64,000 nt of DNA from positions 2,728,001-2,792,000 of the forward strand of contig OZ220739.1 in assembly GCA_965116915.1 (NCBI GenBank), given 5' to 3'. The notes below the pieces were generated by a model, which saw nothing but the letters and a program-made list of their open reading frames with translations, did no database searches and was not told where the DNA came from. The stretch's first letter is position 1; each line of letters begins with the position of its first letter. This document shows positions 33,696 through 42,841 of this stretch, piece after piece. The position numbers were made by a program, and so were the translations under genes. The DNA is from UBA2991 sp965116915. Lineage in GTDB: Bacteria > Chloroflexota > Dehalococcoidia > Tepidiformales > Tepidiformaceae.

Positions 33696-34676
33696 ATGCC
33701 GTACCAGCCCGAGGTTCGCAAGGACGACGCGGCCGCCTTCCTCTCCGACGCACTGGGCAAGCCGGTGCAGGTGGTGGAGCTGAAACGGCTGGCCTCCGGG
33801 CAGTCACGGGAGACGCTGGTGGTAAAGACCGACCAGCCGGACGAGGCCGAGCTCGTCTTCCGCATCGAGCAGGGAGGAGTGCTGGGCACCTCCAGCGAGC
33901 CGGAGTTCAAGCTGCTGCAGGCGCTGCACGGGGGTCCGGTGCCGGTGCCGAAACCGCGCTGGCTGGTGGAGGACCCGAAGTGGTTCGGCTACCCCTTCAT
34001 GGTCACGGAGCGCGTGGAGGGGGACGGCGGCTTCGGCTACCTGGCGGAGCCGGAGAAAGCGCAGACCATCCTGCGGACCTACATCAAGTCGATCGGGGAG
34101 ATGCATCGCTACTCGTGCGAGGAGCTGGGACTGCACGAGCTCGGCATCCCGAAGGACACGCGCCAGAGCACGCTGGAGCAGCTCGACCTTTGGACGGATC
34201 GTTACGAGCGCTACCGCTACGTGCGGGAGCCGCTGCTGGAAGAGGCGATCGCGTGGCTGCGCCGAAACATCCCGGAGCCGAAGCGCCCGGTGCGCCTGAA
34301 CCACGGCGACCTGAGCGCCGGCAACTTCATCCTCCACGAAGGGAAAATCATGGCGCACGTCGACTGGGAGTGGTCCAACCTGGGCGACCCGATGGAAGAC
34401 GTGGCCTTCTTCGCCTACATCAAGGGGCGGATGTTCGGGCCCCCGGAGCCGATCCTCGACCTGCTGCGAGAGGTGGAGGAGTTCGAGATCGGCGGTGACG
34501 AGCTGCTCTACTGGGAGATTTTCAACTACTTCAAGGCAGCCTGCGCGAACATCGCGACGCTGAAGGTGTTCAACGAAGGCCGCAACTACGGGCTGAACAT
34601 GGTGGCGATCGGGACGGGCGGCTTCCTGGGATTCACGCGACGAACGGCGGAGGCGCTGCGAACAGCTGTTGCGTAA
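33696..34676 (+). CDS. Aminoglycoside phosphotransferase-family kinase
   Basis: The 326-residue protein contains the Brenner motif L-N-H-G-D-L-S-A-G-N-F-I near residue 200 and the metal site H-V-D-W-E-W-S-N-L-G-D-P near 222. It is a small-molecule kinase of the APH family, often associated with acyl-CoA metabolism. The family member that sits next to the acyl-CoA dehydrogenase (51402-52445) has the same layout. The 155-residue gene lies directly upstream. Confidence 0.85.
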   Translation: MPYQPEVRKDDAAAFLSDALGKPVQVVELKRLASGQSRETLVVKTDQPDEAELVFRIEQGGVLGTSSEPEFKLLQALHGGPVPVPKPRWLVEDPKWFGYPFMVTERVEGDGGFGYLAEPEKAQTILRTYIKSIGEMHRYSCEELGLHELGIPKDTRQSTLEQLDLWTDRYERYRYVREPLLEEAIAWLRRNIPEPKRPVRLNHGDLSAGNFILHEGKIMAHVDWEWSNLGDPMEDVAFFAYIKGRMFGPPEPILDLLREVEEFEIGGDELLYWEIFNYFKAACANIATLKVFNEGRNYGLNMVAIGTGGFLGFTRRTAEALRTAVA

Positions 34677-34772
34677 GCGAACAGACAGGAACGGGTAAAG
34701 GGAACTGGCCGGAACTTGACCAGACACGTAGACTCGGGCGGCCATACACACATGGAACCGGAAGGGAGACTC

Positions 34773-35867
34773 ATGAAGAAACTACGCTTTGGCCTCCTCG
34801 CTGCCGCGGTGGTAGCGATAGTGGCACTTGTCGCCGTTGCCTGTGGCGACGACGAGGGAGACGGCGGCGGCGAAGGCCGCGGCGACACGGTCCAGACCAT
34901 CAAGGACCGCGGGGAGCTGAAGTGCGGCGTCAAGCAGACGCAGCCGCTCTTCGGGTTCCGCGAGGCTGACGGTACGGTCGTCGGCTTCGACATCGAGTTC
35001 TGCAAGGCGCTTGCCGCTGCGGTGCTGAAGGACCACACGAAGGTCGAGTACATCGACGCTTCGGACGCATCCACGCGCTTCGAGTTGCTGAACGAGGAAG
35101 AGATCGACGTGCTCATCCGCACGACGACGATCACAGCCTCCCGTGACCGCGAGCTGGGCGTGGACTTCGCCCAGACGACGTTCTACACGGGCCAGGGCTT
35201 CGCCGTTCGCACCGATTCCGGGATCGAGTCGACCTCGGACATGGGCGACGCGATCATCTGCGTGCAGACCGGCACGACGACCGAGCAGAACGTGGCCGAT
35301 CACTTCACGGACATCGGCCTTCAGTACGACCCACAGGGTGGCCTGAGCGCGGACGTTGCAGCCGCGTTCTTCGACGGTCGCTGTGACGTGCTGACGGCGG
35401 ACGCTTCGGACCTCGCCTCGCGGATCGCGGTTCGCGACGACGCGGCCGACTACAAGATCCTTCCGCAGATCATTTCGAAGGAGCCGCTCGCTCCCGGCGT
35501 GCGGGACTACGACAGTGAGTGGAAGGACGTCGTGAACTGGGTCGTCCACGGCCTGATCAGGGCTGAGGAGATCGGCATCACGAAGGCGAACGTTGCGCAG
35601 ATGGCGGCGAACCCGCCGAACACCGAGGTCGCTCGCCTGCTCGGCGTCCCGTTCCAGGGCGGCGAGGTGGCGGCACTCGGCTTCGACAGCGTGGATCCGC
35701 AGTTCATCCAGCGGGCCATCGCAGCCGTCGGCAACTACGGCGAGATCTACGACCGCACCATCGGGAACAACATCCCGCGTGCGTGCACGTTGAACGACCT
35801 CGTCATCAACAACTCCGGCTGCCCCGACGGGCAGGGCGGCATCCAGTACGCGCTGCCGTACCGCTAG
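34773..35867 (+). CDS. aapJ: General L-amino-acid ABC transporter, substrate-binding lipoprotein
   Basis: The 364-residue protein begins M-K-K-L-R-F-G-L and has a lipobox-like A-V-A-C-G, so it is probably lipid-anchored outside the membrane. K-D-R-G-E-L-K-C-G-V, then G-F-D-I-E-F-C-K-A-L and the tail G-G-I-Q-Y-A-L-P-Y-R match AapJ/BztA. These long binding proteins serve a broad amino-acid importer. A gaagggag site precedes the ATG at 34773. A strong hairpin follows the gene, so it may be made in excess over the permeases. Confidence 0.9.
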   Translation: MKKLRFGLLAAAVVAIVALVAVACGDDEGDGGGEGRGDTVQTIKDRGELKCGVKQTQPLFGFREADGTVVGFDIEFCKALAAAVLKDHTKVEYIDASDASTRFELLNEEEIDVLIRTTTITASRDRELGVDFAQTTFYTGQGFAVRTDSGIESTSDMGDAIICVQTGTTTEQNVADHFTDIGLQYDPQGGLSADVAAAFFDGRCDVLTADASDLASRIAVRDDAADYKILPQIISKEPLAPGVRDYDSEWKDVVNWVVHGLIRAEEIGITKANVAQMAANPPNTEVARLLGVPFQGGEVAALGFDSVDPQFIQRAIAAVGNYGEIYDRTIGNNIPRACTLNDLVINNSGCPDGQGGIQYALPYR

Positions 35868-35917
35868 ACCGCAAGCTGCGGACCTTTCCGGGTTCGCAGA
35901 AGTAAACGTATAGAACG

Positions 35918-35944
35918 GAGAGGGCGCCCAGTGGGCGCCCTCTC
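35918..35944 (+). terminator. Hairpin terminator between aapJ and the permeases
   Basis: A perfect 12-bp G/C-rich stem (GAGAGGGCGCCC and its complement) with a 3-nt loop (AGT) lies about 50 bp after the aapJ stop. The following bases are only moderately T-rich. This would let transcript levels of the binding protein exceed those of the permeases. Confidence 0.7.
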
Positions 35945-36045
35945 TCGTATCTCCTCCCGTCCCCGTGCATTTGCCCCACTTTTCCCTTCGATCCCGTTAT
36001 TCTTGCGCCTGCGTACTGGTGACGCGCCCGGGGGAAGGGGCTTCA

Positions 36046-36135
36046 ATGACCCAGCAGGCGCCAGGCATCCACGCAGCCGTGCCCGCAACGGTGGCGCGGG
36101 GCGGCCTGCAGCCAGGTGAGGGCCCATGGCAGTAG
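36046..36135 (+). CDS. Possible 29-codon upstream ORF overlapping aapQ
   Basis: A short ORF (ATG at 36046, gaagggg site before it) ends at a TAG that overlaps the start of aapQ at 36126. It reads M-T-Q-Q-A-P-G-I-H-A-A-V with no clear motif. It could couple translation of the permease or be chance. Confidence 0.25.
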   Translation: MTQQAPGIHAAVPATVARGGLQPGEGPWQ

Positions 36136-37328
36136 CGGCGGGCGGCGCGCCACCTCCATCGTCGGACGTCCCGCTGATCTACCGGCGCGGCATCCGCCGG
36201 CTGCTGACGCAGGGCATCTACGTAGCGCTCACGGCGGTCGTGATCGGCTACGTGTACACCTCGCTGGACCTGCGGGAGTTCGGCTTCGGGTTCCTGGACG
36301 AACCGGCGGCGTTCAAGGTCGGCAACCAGTGGCTAACGGACGTCGACGGCGTCACAAACTCGCGCATCACGATGTACCTGGTGGGGGTGTGGTCGTCGCT
36401 GCGGGCGGTGCTGGTGGCGATCGCGCTCGCGACGGTGATTGGCGTGCTCATCGGCGTCGCGCGGCTGTCCTCGAACTGGCTCGTGGCGCAGATGGCCATG
36501 CTGTACGTGGAGATCTTCCGGAACACGCCGCTGCTCGTGCAGGTGGTGCTGGTCTACACGATCCTGCTGGTCGGGGCGCCGCTCATCGAGAACGTCGTCA
36601 ATGTGGGCGACTTCTTCTTCATCTCGAATCGCGGGATGGCGATGCCGTGGCCGGTGCCCGACTCGGGGTTCTGGGGCACACCGGACTGGTTCGTGGGGGT
36701 GTGGGTGGCGGCGCTGATCGCGATCGGCGTCGTGGCGGCGCGGCTTCGAGCGATGCGGCAGGCGCGCGAGCGCGAGACGGGCCAGCCGCAGTTCGCCAAC
36801 CGGTGGGCCTTCGGCGTCTTCGCCATCGGAGCGGTGGTCTCGTTCTTCGTGCTGGGAGCGCCGGTGAGCATAGACGAGCCGATGGTGGTGGGGACGCACT
36901 ACATCGAGGGGATGGTGATGGAGCCCGAGTTCACCGCGCTGGTGGCGGGGCTCACGCTGTACACGGGCGCCTTCATCGCGGAGATCGTGCGCGGCGGCAT
37001 CCAGGCGCTGCCGAGGGGGCAGTCGGAAGCGGCCAACGCGATCGGGCTCTCGGGCTACCAGCGGCTGACGCTGGTGATCCTTCCGCAGGCCCTGCGGCAG
37101 ATTATCCCGTCGGTCACCAACCAGTACCTGAACATCAACAAGAACTCGTCGCTGGCGTACGCGGTGCTGTACGACGACCTCTTCCGGGTCGCGAACATCG
37201 TGCAGAACAAGGCCGGCCACGCGCTCGAGATGTTCTTCGTCATCATCGTCACCTACATGCTGATCTCGTTCGCGATCTCGATGGTGATGAACTTCTTCAA
37301 TTCGCGCGTAACGGCACAGAGGATTTAG
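36126..37328 (+). CDS. aapQ: General L-amino-acid ABC transporter permease
   Basis: The product has 400 residues with many hydrophobic helices, as in AapQ/BztB, which are longer than ordinary HisQ-type permeases. The segment V-E-I-F-R-N-T-P-L-L-V-Q-V and the EAA-loop-type G-Q-S-E-A-A-N-A-I-G-L-S-G-Y-Q near residue 305 are diagnostic. The next permease begins 13 bp later. Confidence 0.9.
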   Translation: MAVAAGGAPPPSSDVPLIYRRGIRRLLTQGIYVALTAVVIGYVYTSLDLREFGFGFLDEPAAFKVGNQWLTDVDGVTNSRITMYLVGVWSSLRAVLVAIALATVIGVLIGVARLSSNWLVAQMAMLYVEIFRNTPLLVQVVLVYTILLVGAPLIENVVNVGDFFFISNRGMAMPWPVPDSGFWGTPDWFVGVWVAALIAIGVVAARLRAMRQARERETGQPQFANRWAFGVFAIGAVVSFFVLGAPVSIDEPMVVGTHYIEGMVMEPEFTALVAGLTLYTGAFIAEIVRGGIQALPRGQSEAANAIGLSGYQRLTLVILPQALRQIIPSVTNQYLNINKNSSLAYAVLYDDLFRVANIVQNKAGHALEMFFVIIVTYMLISFAISMVMNFFNSRVTAQRI

Positions 37329-37341
37329 GGAGGGTGCGCTG

Positions 37342-38577
37342 ATGGTCGACATGCCGGCTCCAAACCCACAGCGCATCGTGCTGCCGCCCCACCGCGAGCG
37401 GGCGCGGCGGCCGCGGATCGTGCGCCTCCGCGAGTGGGCGCGCCACAACCTCTTCAACTCGCGCGCGGGCACGCTCCTGACAATCGTCACGGCCGCGATC
37501 GGCGCGCTGCTGATCTACGGCGTCATCTACTTCGTCTTCGTCGACGCGAACTGGCGGGTGATCACGGAGAACCGCTGGCTGCTGTTCGCGGGCGGCTACC
37601 CGATGGACCAGGAGTGGCGGCTCTGGTTCAGCGTCGGCTTTGTCTTCCTGCTGATCGGGCTGGCCTACGGCACATGGGCGAGCCTGGGGCGGCGGGACCA
37701 CCTCTTCATCGTCCTCGCCTCGGGTTTCGCAATCCTCCTGCTGGCGCACGGGGGCGCGGCCATCTGGTCGACGCTCTGGTACCTCATCGCGGTTGGGCTG
37801 CTGTACGCCGGCTACGCGATCACGATCCGGCTCCCGCGGGAGGCGGGACCGACGCGGACGCTGCAGCAGCGCACCGTCGCGGGGTTGATGATCGTCGCGC
37901 TGCCGGTCGTGCTGATCGTGCTGCTGGCGTTCGGCGGAGCGCGGCCGCGCGAGCTGGACGGCTTCGTGCTGAACCTCGTGCTCGCACCGGTGGGGATTGC
38001 CGGCGGTCTTGTCGTCGCCATCCCGCTGGCGCTTGGCCGGGCATCGCGGATGAGGGCGATCTCGTGGACCTGCACAACGTACATCGAGGTGGTGCGAGGG
38101 GCGCCGCTGCTGGGCTGGCTCTTCGTGGCGCTGTTCATCCTCGACGACGTGATCGGGGGCGAGCTGATCGTGCGGGCGATGGTGGTGCTGGCGGTGTTCA
38201 CGGCGGCGTACATGGCCGAGTACATCCGCGGCGCCCTGCAGGCGCTCCCGGGGGGTCAGTCGGAGGCGGCGCACGCCGTGGGTCTGACCCAGTTCCAGTC
38301 GATGCAGCTCATCGTCATGCCGCAGGCGCTGCGCATCTCCATCCCGCCGATGGTGGGACAGGCCATCTCCATCTGGAAGGACACGACGCTGGTGACGGTG
38401 ATCCTGCCGCTGCGGGAGCTGAAGGGGAACGCCGACTCGGCGATCGCCCAGTTCGAGTTCACGCCCGACCGGATCGAGGCGTACGTCTTCGTAGCCGTGG
38501 TCTTCTGGGTCGTGGCGTTCATCATGTCGCGCATTTCGCAGCGCGTTGAAGGCTCGCTGGGCATCGGCGAGCGCTAG
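37342..38577 (+). CDS. aapM: General L-amino-acid ABC transporter permease
   Basis: The 411-residue membrane protein pairs with AapQ. The EAA-type loop reads G-Q-S-E-A-A-H-A-V-G-L-T-Q-F-Q near residue 307. Further typical segments are S-W-T-C-T-T-Y-I-E-V-V-R-G-A-P-L-L near 240 and a charged, long N-terminal cytoplasmic region (about 40 residues). Lies 13 bp after aapQ and 19 bp before the ATPase gene, so all three are one operon. Confidence 0.9.
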   Translation: MVDMPAPNPQRIVLPPHRERARRPRIVRLREWARHNLFNSRAGTLLTIVTAAIGALLIYGVIYFVFVDANWRVITENRWLLFAGGYPMDQEWRLWFSVGFVFLLIGLAYGTWASLGRRDHLFIVLASGFAILLLAHGGAAIWSTLWYLIAVGLLYAGYAITIRLPREAGPTRTLQQRTVAGLMIVALPVVLIVLLAFGGARPRELDGFVLNLVLAPVGIAGGLVVAIPLALGRASRMRAISWTCTTYIEVVRGAPLLGWLFVALFILDDVIGGELIVRAMVVLAVFTAAYMAEYIRGALQALPGGQSEAAHAVGLTQFQSMQLIVMPQALRISIPPMVGQAISIWKDTTLVTVILPLRELKGNADSAIAQFEFTPDRIEAYVFVAVVFWVVAFIMSRISQRVEGSLGIGER

Positions 38578-38596
38578 CATCGAAGGGGGAAGCCCG

Positions 38597-39372
<776 letters not shown>

Positions 39373-39373
<1 letters not shown>

Positions 39374-39430
39374 TTTTCTGGGCCGGAGCACGTTCTAGCC
39401 TTCCCACCGATCTCCGCCGCGAGGGGTGGC
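39373..39430 (+). repeat. TTCTGGG-family dispersed repeat, copy S1
   Basis: About 58 bp beginning AATTTTCTGGGCCGGAGCAC and containing TTCTAGCCTTCCCACCGATC. Close to S2 (39481) and related to S3 (59785). It starts at the aapP stop. Between S1 and S2 a hairpin (CCTTGC ... GCAAGG with an inner GCAGA/TCTGC stem) is present. Repeat could be a small insertion or a regulatory RNA element. Confidence 0.75.
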
Positions 39431-39480
39431 GGCCTTGCAGGCAGACACTCTGCAGGACCGCAAGGGCGCCGCGAGGGGTT

Positions 39481-39537
39481 AATTTCTGGGTCGGAGCTCG
39501 TTCTAGCCTTCCCACGGATCTCCGCCGCGGGGGGTGA
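39481..39537 (+). repeat. TTCTGGG-family dispersed repeat, copy S2
   Basis: About 57 bp nearly identical to S1, beginning AATTTCTGGGTCGGAGCTCG. Direct orientation to S1, with 50 bp between the two. Ends at a G-rich tract. No gene lies inside the tandem pair. Confidence 0.75.
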
Positions 39538-39645
39538 ACGCTGTGCCGGGCCGGGCCCAGGGGCGAGTGCGGGTGCGGCTGCTGGGCAAAGTCCGTACGA
39601 TTCGGCGACCATGCCCGCCCGCAGGGCGACTGGAGTGAACCGCAA

Positions 39646-40908
39646 ATGTCCGTTGCCGACTTCAACCTGATCGCGCCGGAGACGCTGGAGTGTCCGTACC
39701 CGTTCTACGAGGCGTTGCACGCCGAGGCGCCGGTCCACTTCGTGCCCGAGCTGGGGATGGCGGTGGTGAGCACGTACGAGCTGCTGGCTGAGGTGGTGCA
39801 CGACCCGATCACGTACTCCTCGGCCATCCCGACGGGGCCGGCCGACCTGGTCATGCAGCAGGAGGAGGAAGTCGACGGGGAGCTGAAGATGCTGCGCGAG
39901 ACCGTGAACCGGTCGAACGCGGCCACGCTCCTGGCGGCCGACCCGCCCTATCACCAGCGTTACCGCTCGCTCGTGAACAAGGCCCTCTCGGCGCGACGCG
40001 TGGCCAGCATGGAGGGTTACGTGCGCGAGATCGTGACGGGCGTGATCGACGAGTTCATCGACGAAGGCAAGTGCGATTTCACGAAGCAGTTCGCGGACGA
40101 GATTCCGATGGCCGTCATCGCGGATCAGATCGGCGTGCCGCGGGCGGACCTGAAGGCCTACAAGGCGCGCGCAGACGCGGCTATCGGGGGCATCGAGCGG
40201 CAGATCCCGCCCGAGGAGGAGCGCTCCATCCTGAAGGCGGGGCTGGAACTGCAGGAGTACTTCCTGATGCGGGCCCAGGAGGCGCGGGAGAACCCCAAGG
40301 ACAACATCATCACGACCCTGGCGACGGTGGAGATGGACCACCCCGACGACGGGCAGCGCCCCCTGAACGACGCCGAGATCCTGAGCATCCTGCAGCAGCT
40401 GCAGGTGGCCGGGAAAGAGACGACGGCGCACTGCATCGGCAGCACGATGCTGCTCTTCATCGAGAACCCGGACGAGCTGGCGAAGGTCCAGGCCGACCCT
40501 TCGCTGGTCCCGAACATGGTGGAGGAGACGCTGCGGGTAGAGACGCCCGTGCGGGCCCTCTTCCGGCGCACCACGAAGCCGGTCACGCTGGGCGGCGTCG
40601 ATCTGCCCGAGGGGCAGCTGATGATGCTGATCTACGCGGCCGCGAACCGCGACGAGTGCCAGTTCGCGGAGGCGGCGCAGTTCGAGGTGGAGCGGGAGAA
40701 CGCACGCGAGCAGATGGCGTTCAGCGCGGGGCCACACTACTGCGTGGGCGCGGCGCTGGCGCGGCTGGAGATCCGGGTGGCCTTCGAGGAGGTCCTGAAG
40801 CGGATGAAGAACTTCCGCCTGGACCCGGACTATCCCGCCCCGACGCACCAGCCGAGCTACATCCTGCGGGGCCTGAACAACCTCCCGATCCTGTTCGACA
40901 AGGTCTAG
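39646..40908 (+). CDS. Cytochrome P450
   Basis: The product has 420 residues. The oxygen-binding A-G-K-E-T-T at 255-260, E-T-L-R (E294, R297) of the K-helix, and the heme loop F-S-A-G-P-H-Y-C-V-G with Cys366 are all present. It is a class I-like soluble bacterial P450, and no ferredoxin or reductase gene is beside it. Substrate unknown; terpenoid, sterol or alkane oxidation would fit the catabolic neighbourhood. Confidence 0.93.
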   Translation: MSVADFNLIAPETLECPYPFYEALHAEAPVHFVPELGMAVVSTYELLAEVVHDPITYSSAIPTGPADLVMQQEEEVDGELKMLRETVNRSNAATLLAADPPYHQRYRSLVNKALSARRVASMEGYVREIVTGVIDEFIDEGKCDFTKQFADEIPMAVIADQIGVPRADLKAYKARADAAIGGIERQIPPEEERSILKAGLELQEYFLMRAQEARENPKDNIITTLATVEMDHPDDGQRPLNDAEILSILQQLQVAGKETTAHCIGSTMLLFIENPDELAKVQADPSLVPNMVEETLRVETPVRALFRRTTKPVTLGGVDLPEGQLMMLIYAAANRDECQFAEAAQFEVERENAREQMAFSAGPHYCVGAALARLEIRVAFEEVLKRMKNFRLDPDYPAPTHQPSYILRGLNNLPILFDKV

Positions 40909-40963
40909 CGGCGAAGCGCCGGGGCCGCGTCTCGCACCCCGGCGTTTCTTTACGCAGACCTGG

Positions 40964-40990
40964 TTAGCACTCTATTGACAAGAGTGCCAA
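40964..40990 (+). promoter_or_regulatory. CIRCE operator (HrcA-type) of hsp20
   Basis: TTAGCACTC at 40964-40972 and GAGTGCCAA at 40982-40990 with a 9-bp spacer. This is the CIRCE inverted repeat with one mismatch in the right half. It overlaps the -35 hexamer of the hsp20 promoter, so HrcA binding would block transcription without heat stress. Confidence 0.85.
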
Positions 40991-41003
40991 GACTCCGCAT
41001 ACT
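40975..41003 (+). promoter_or_regulatory. Promoter of hsp20
   Basis: -35 TTGACA at 40975-40980 and -10 CATACT at 40998-41003 with a 17-bp spacer. The -35 lies inside the CIRCE spacer. The TSS would be near 41010, giving a leader of about 40 nt. Confidence 0.6.
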
Positions 41004-41015
41004 CTTGACAGACTT

Positions 41016-41030
41016 CACAAAGACTTTGTG
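41016..41030 (+). promoter_or_regulatory. Perfect 7-bp palindrome downstream of the hsp20 promoter
   Basis: CACAAAG-A-CTTTGTG lies just downstream of the -10 and 18 bp before the ATG. It could be a second operator or an RNA hairpin near the ribosome-binding site (gaggag at 41032-41037). Confidence 0.5.
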
Positions 41031-41048
41031 AGAGGAGTGCAAAGAGAC

Positions 41049-41480
41049 ATGGCAGGAATCGTTCGGTACGACCCCTTCGACTCGCCCCGTGAGTTCATGG
41101 AGCGCTTCTTCAACCGTGCGTTCGCCCCAAGCGAGGCGAGCGGCTACGACGAGGGCGCCCTCGGCGTCGACATCTCGGAGACCGACCAGGAACTGATCGT
41201 ACGCGCCTCCCTCCCCGGCTTCGCGGAGGACGAGATCGACGTGCAGCTCCACCAGGGCGTGCTCTCCATCAAGGCGGAGCACACGGTGAGCGAGGCGCAC
41301 GAGGACGAGCGCTACCACCGGCGCGAGCGGCGCTGGTCGACCCTGAGCCGGCGGCTTGCCCTTCCGGGCGTGCTCCACGACGCGGACGTGAACGCCGACC
41401 TGAAGAACGGCGTGCTCACGCTGCGCATCCCAGTGCCGGCGGCGGCGAAGCCGAAGCAGATCAGGATCGCGACGAGCTAA
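41049..41480 (+). CDS. Hsp20 small heat-shock protein
   Basis: The 143-residue protein has an alpha-crystallin domain: L-I-V-R-A-S-L-P-G-F-A-E-D-E-I-D-V near residue 54 and the C-terminal L-K-N-G-V-L-T-L-R-I-P (about 118-128). The N-terminal region is short (about 45 residues) and rich in Phe. It acts as an ATP-independent holdase. Its CIRCE operator shows heat control. The ATG at 41049 has a gaggag site; an upstream ATG is less suitable. Confidence 0.93.
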   Translation: MAGIVRYDPFDSPREFMERFFNRAFAPSEASGYDEGALGVDISETDQELIVRASLPGFAEDEIDVQLHQGVLSIKAEHTVSEAHEDERYHRRERRWSTLSRRLALPGVLHDADVNADLKNGVLTLRIPVPAAAKPKQIRIATS

Positions 41481-41505
41481 CCCCTCGCGATCACCGTCCC
41501 TCCCC

Positions 41506-41536
41506 GGAAAGGGGTCGCCCTGGCGGCCCCTTTCTC
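41506..41536 (+). terminator. Terminator of hsp20
   Basis: A stem of about 11 bp (AAAGGGGTCGC and its complement with one G-T pair) and a tiny loop, followed by TCTCTT. Lies between convergent genes. Confidence 0.7.
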
Positions 41537-41546
41537 TTGCCCGCGA

Positions 41547-41960
41547 TCAGCCGTCGCGCGGGGGGCGCGGGAGCCAGGTGTGGTCCATATCGAAGTAGTC
41601 GGACCAGCGGGCGATCTTGCCGTCGCGGATGACGAAGACGCCGCAGACGGGCACGTCCCAGCGCTTCCCCACGACCTCGAAGCTGTCGGTGCGCTCGTTC
41701 AGCACGACGTCGCCGTTGGCGGCCTGGTGGTGGACGACCCAGCCCAGGTTCTTGCTGCCGCGCTCCTCGTCCGGGGCGCCGCCTCCGCCGAGCATGGCGG
41801 CGATATTGGCCCCGCCCTCGATCGGGGGCAGGGGGATGTTGTGGTAGACGGCGTCGTCGGTGAAGTAGGGGGCCATGGCCTCGGTGGTGAGGTAGGCGGC
41901 GTCCCACTCCCTGCAGAACCGAGTGACGAGCTCGTCGTTGGCGCGTTCCTGTTCGTCCAT
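41547..41960 (-). CDS. SnoaL-like/limonene-1,2-epoxide-hydrolase-like protein
   Basis: The 137-residue protein has the NTF2-like fold pattern: F-T-D-D-A-V-Y-H-N-I-P near residue 30, a Trp near the start and R-D-G-K-I-A-R-W-S-D-Y-F-D-M at the end. The final segment and V-V-G-K-R-W-D-V-P-V-C-G-V resemble limonene-1,2-epoxide hydrolases. The ATG at 41960 follows an aggaga site. Substrate unknown; divergent from an SDR, as is frequent in terpene and steroid catabolism. Confidence 0.75.
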   Translation of the reverse strand: MDEQERANDELVTRFCREWDAAYLTTEAMAPYFTDDAVYHNIPLPPIEGGANIAAMLGGGGAPDEERGSKNLGWVVHHQAANGDVVLNERTDSFEVVGKRWDVPVCGVFVIRDGKIARWSDYFDMDHTWLPRPPRDG

Positions 41961-42064
41961 GCGGGGTCTCCTGTGGTTCGCGGATGCGCGCGGATGGTAC
42001 CGCGTGGGACGGGGCGGGGAGCGGCGCGCTAAGCTCCCGCCAACAGACAACGAGGAGGCGCGCC

Positions 42065-42838
42065 ATGCGTTTGCAGGACAAGGTCGCGATCGTCACAGGC
42101 GGGGGACAGGGCATCGGGCGGGAGTACAGCATGCGCTTCGCGGAGGAGGGGGCATCGGTCGCCATCGCCGACCTGCGGGCGGAGGAGGCGAAGCAGGTGG
42201 AGTCGGAGATCGAGGCGACGGGCGCCTCGGCGCTCGCGATCCACGCCGACGTCGCGGACGAGGCGGGGGCGGCGAAGATGGTGGCGGACACGGTCGAGCG
42301 GTTCGGGCGGGTCGACATTCTCGTGAACAACGCCGCCATCTACTACGACCTGGAGGTGGGGGACCCGAGCATCGACTACCTGCGGCGGGTGCTCGACGTG
42401 AACCTGGTCGGCATCCTCGTGTGCGGGCGGGCGGTGTTCCCGCAGATGAAGGAGCAGGGGGGCGGCTCGATCATCAACATCTCCTCGATCGCCTCCTACA
42501 TGTTCAACAAGCCGCCGGGGGAGGTGGAGAACTTCCCCAACTACGCCTACGGGCTCTCGAAATCGGGGGTGGTGTACCTGACGAAGTCGATGGCGAAAAC
42601 GGCTGGCCCCTCGAACATCCGCGTGAACGCGATCGCGCCGGGGGTGACGATGACGGACGCGACGAGGCGCGTCGTTCCGGAGGCGTTCGCGGAGCACATG
42701 CGGCAGCAGGCGGCGCTGGGCACATCGCTCGAGCCCGGCGACCTGACGGGCACGGCCGTGTTCCTGGCCTCGGACGAGAGCCGCATGATGACCGGCCAGA
42801 CGCTGATCGTCGACGCCGGCATCTACGCGAACGGCTGA
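42065..42838 (+). CDS. Short-chain dehydrogenase/reductase
   Basis: The product has 257 residues. It carries T-G-G-G-Q-G-I-G at residues 11-18, N-N-A-A near 87, I-N-I-S-S near 137 and Y-G-L-S-K near 160. A cgaggagg site precedes the ATG at 42065. It is followed after 3 bp by a second SDR, so a two-gene operon is likely. The two SDRs share a similar cofactor loop but differ in the C-terminus, so they may act at successive steps. Substrate unknown. Confidence 0.9.
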   Translation: MRLQDKVAIVTGGGQGIGREYSMRFAEEGASVAIADLRAEEAKQVESEIEATGASALAIHADVADEAGAAKMVADTVERFGRVDILVNNAAIYYDLEVGDPSIDYLRRVLDVNLVGILVCGRAVFPQMKEQGGGSIINISSIASYMFNKPPGEVENFPNYAYGLSKSGVVYLTKSMAKTAGPSNIRVNAIAPGVTMTDATRRVVPEAFAEHMRQQAALGTSLEPGDLTGTAVFLASDESRMMTGQTLIVDAGIYANG

Positions 42839-42841
42839 CCC

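Noticed and set aside
36116..37342. A 408-residue plus-strand frame overlapping aapQ in another frame
   Set aside because: It is Arg/Gly/Ala-rich and without hydrophobic helices. The aapQ frame carries all the transporter motifs.
41016..41030. The CACAAAG palindrome as a rho-independent terminator
   Set aside because: It is located upstream of the hsp20 start and is not followed by a T-run.
41984..42064. Upstream in-frame extension of the SDR at 42065
   Set aside because: It has no family similarity, whereas the ATG at 42065 follows a cgaggagg site and begins right before the Rossmann motif.
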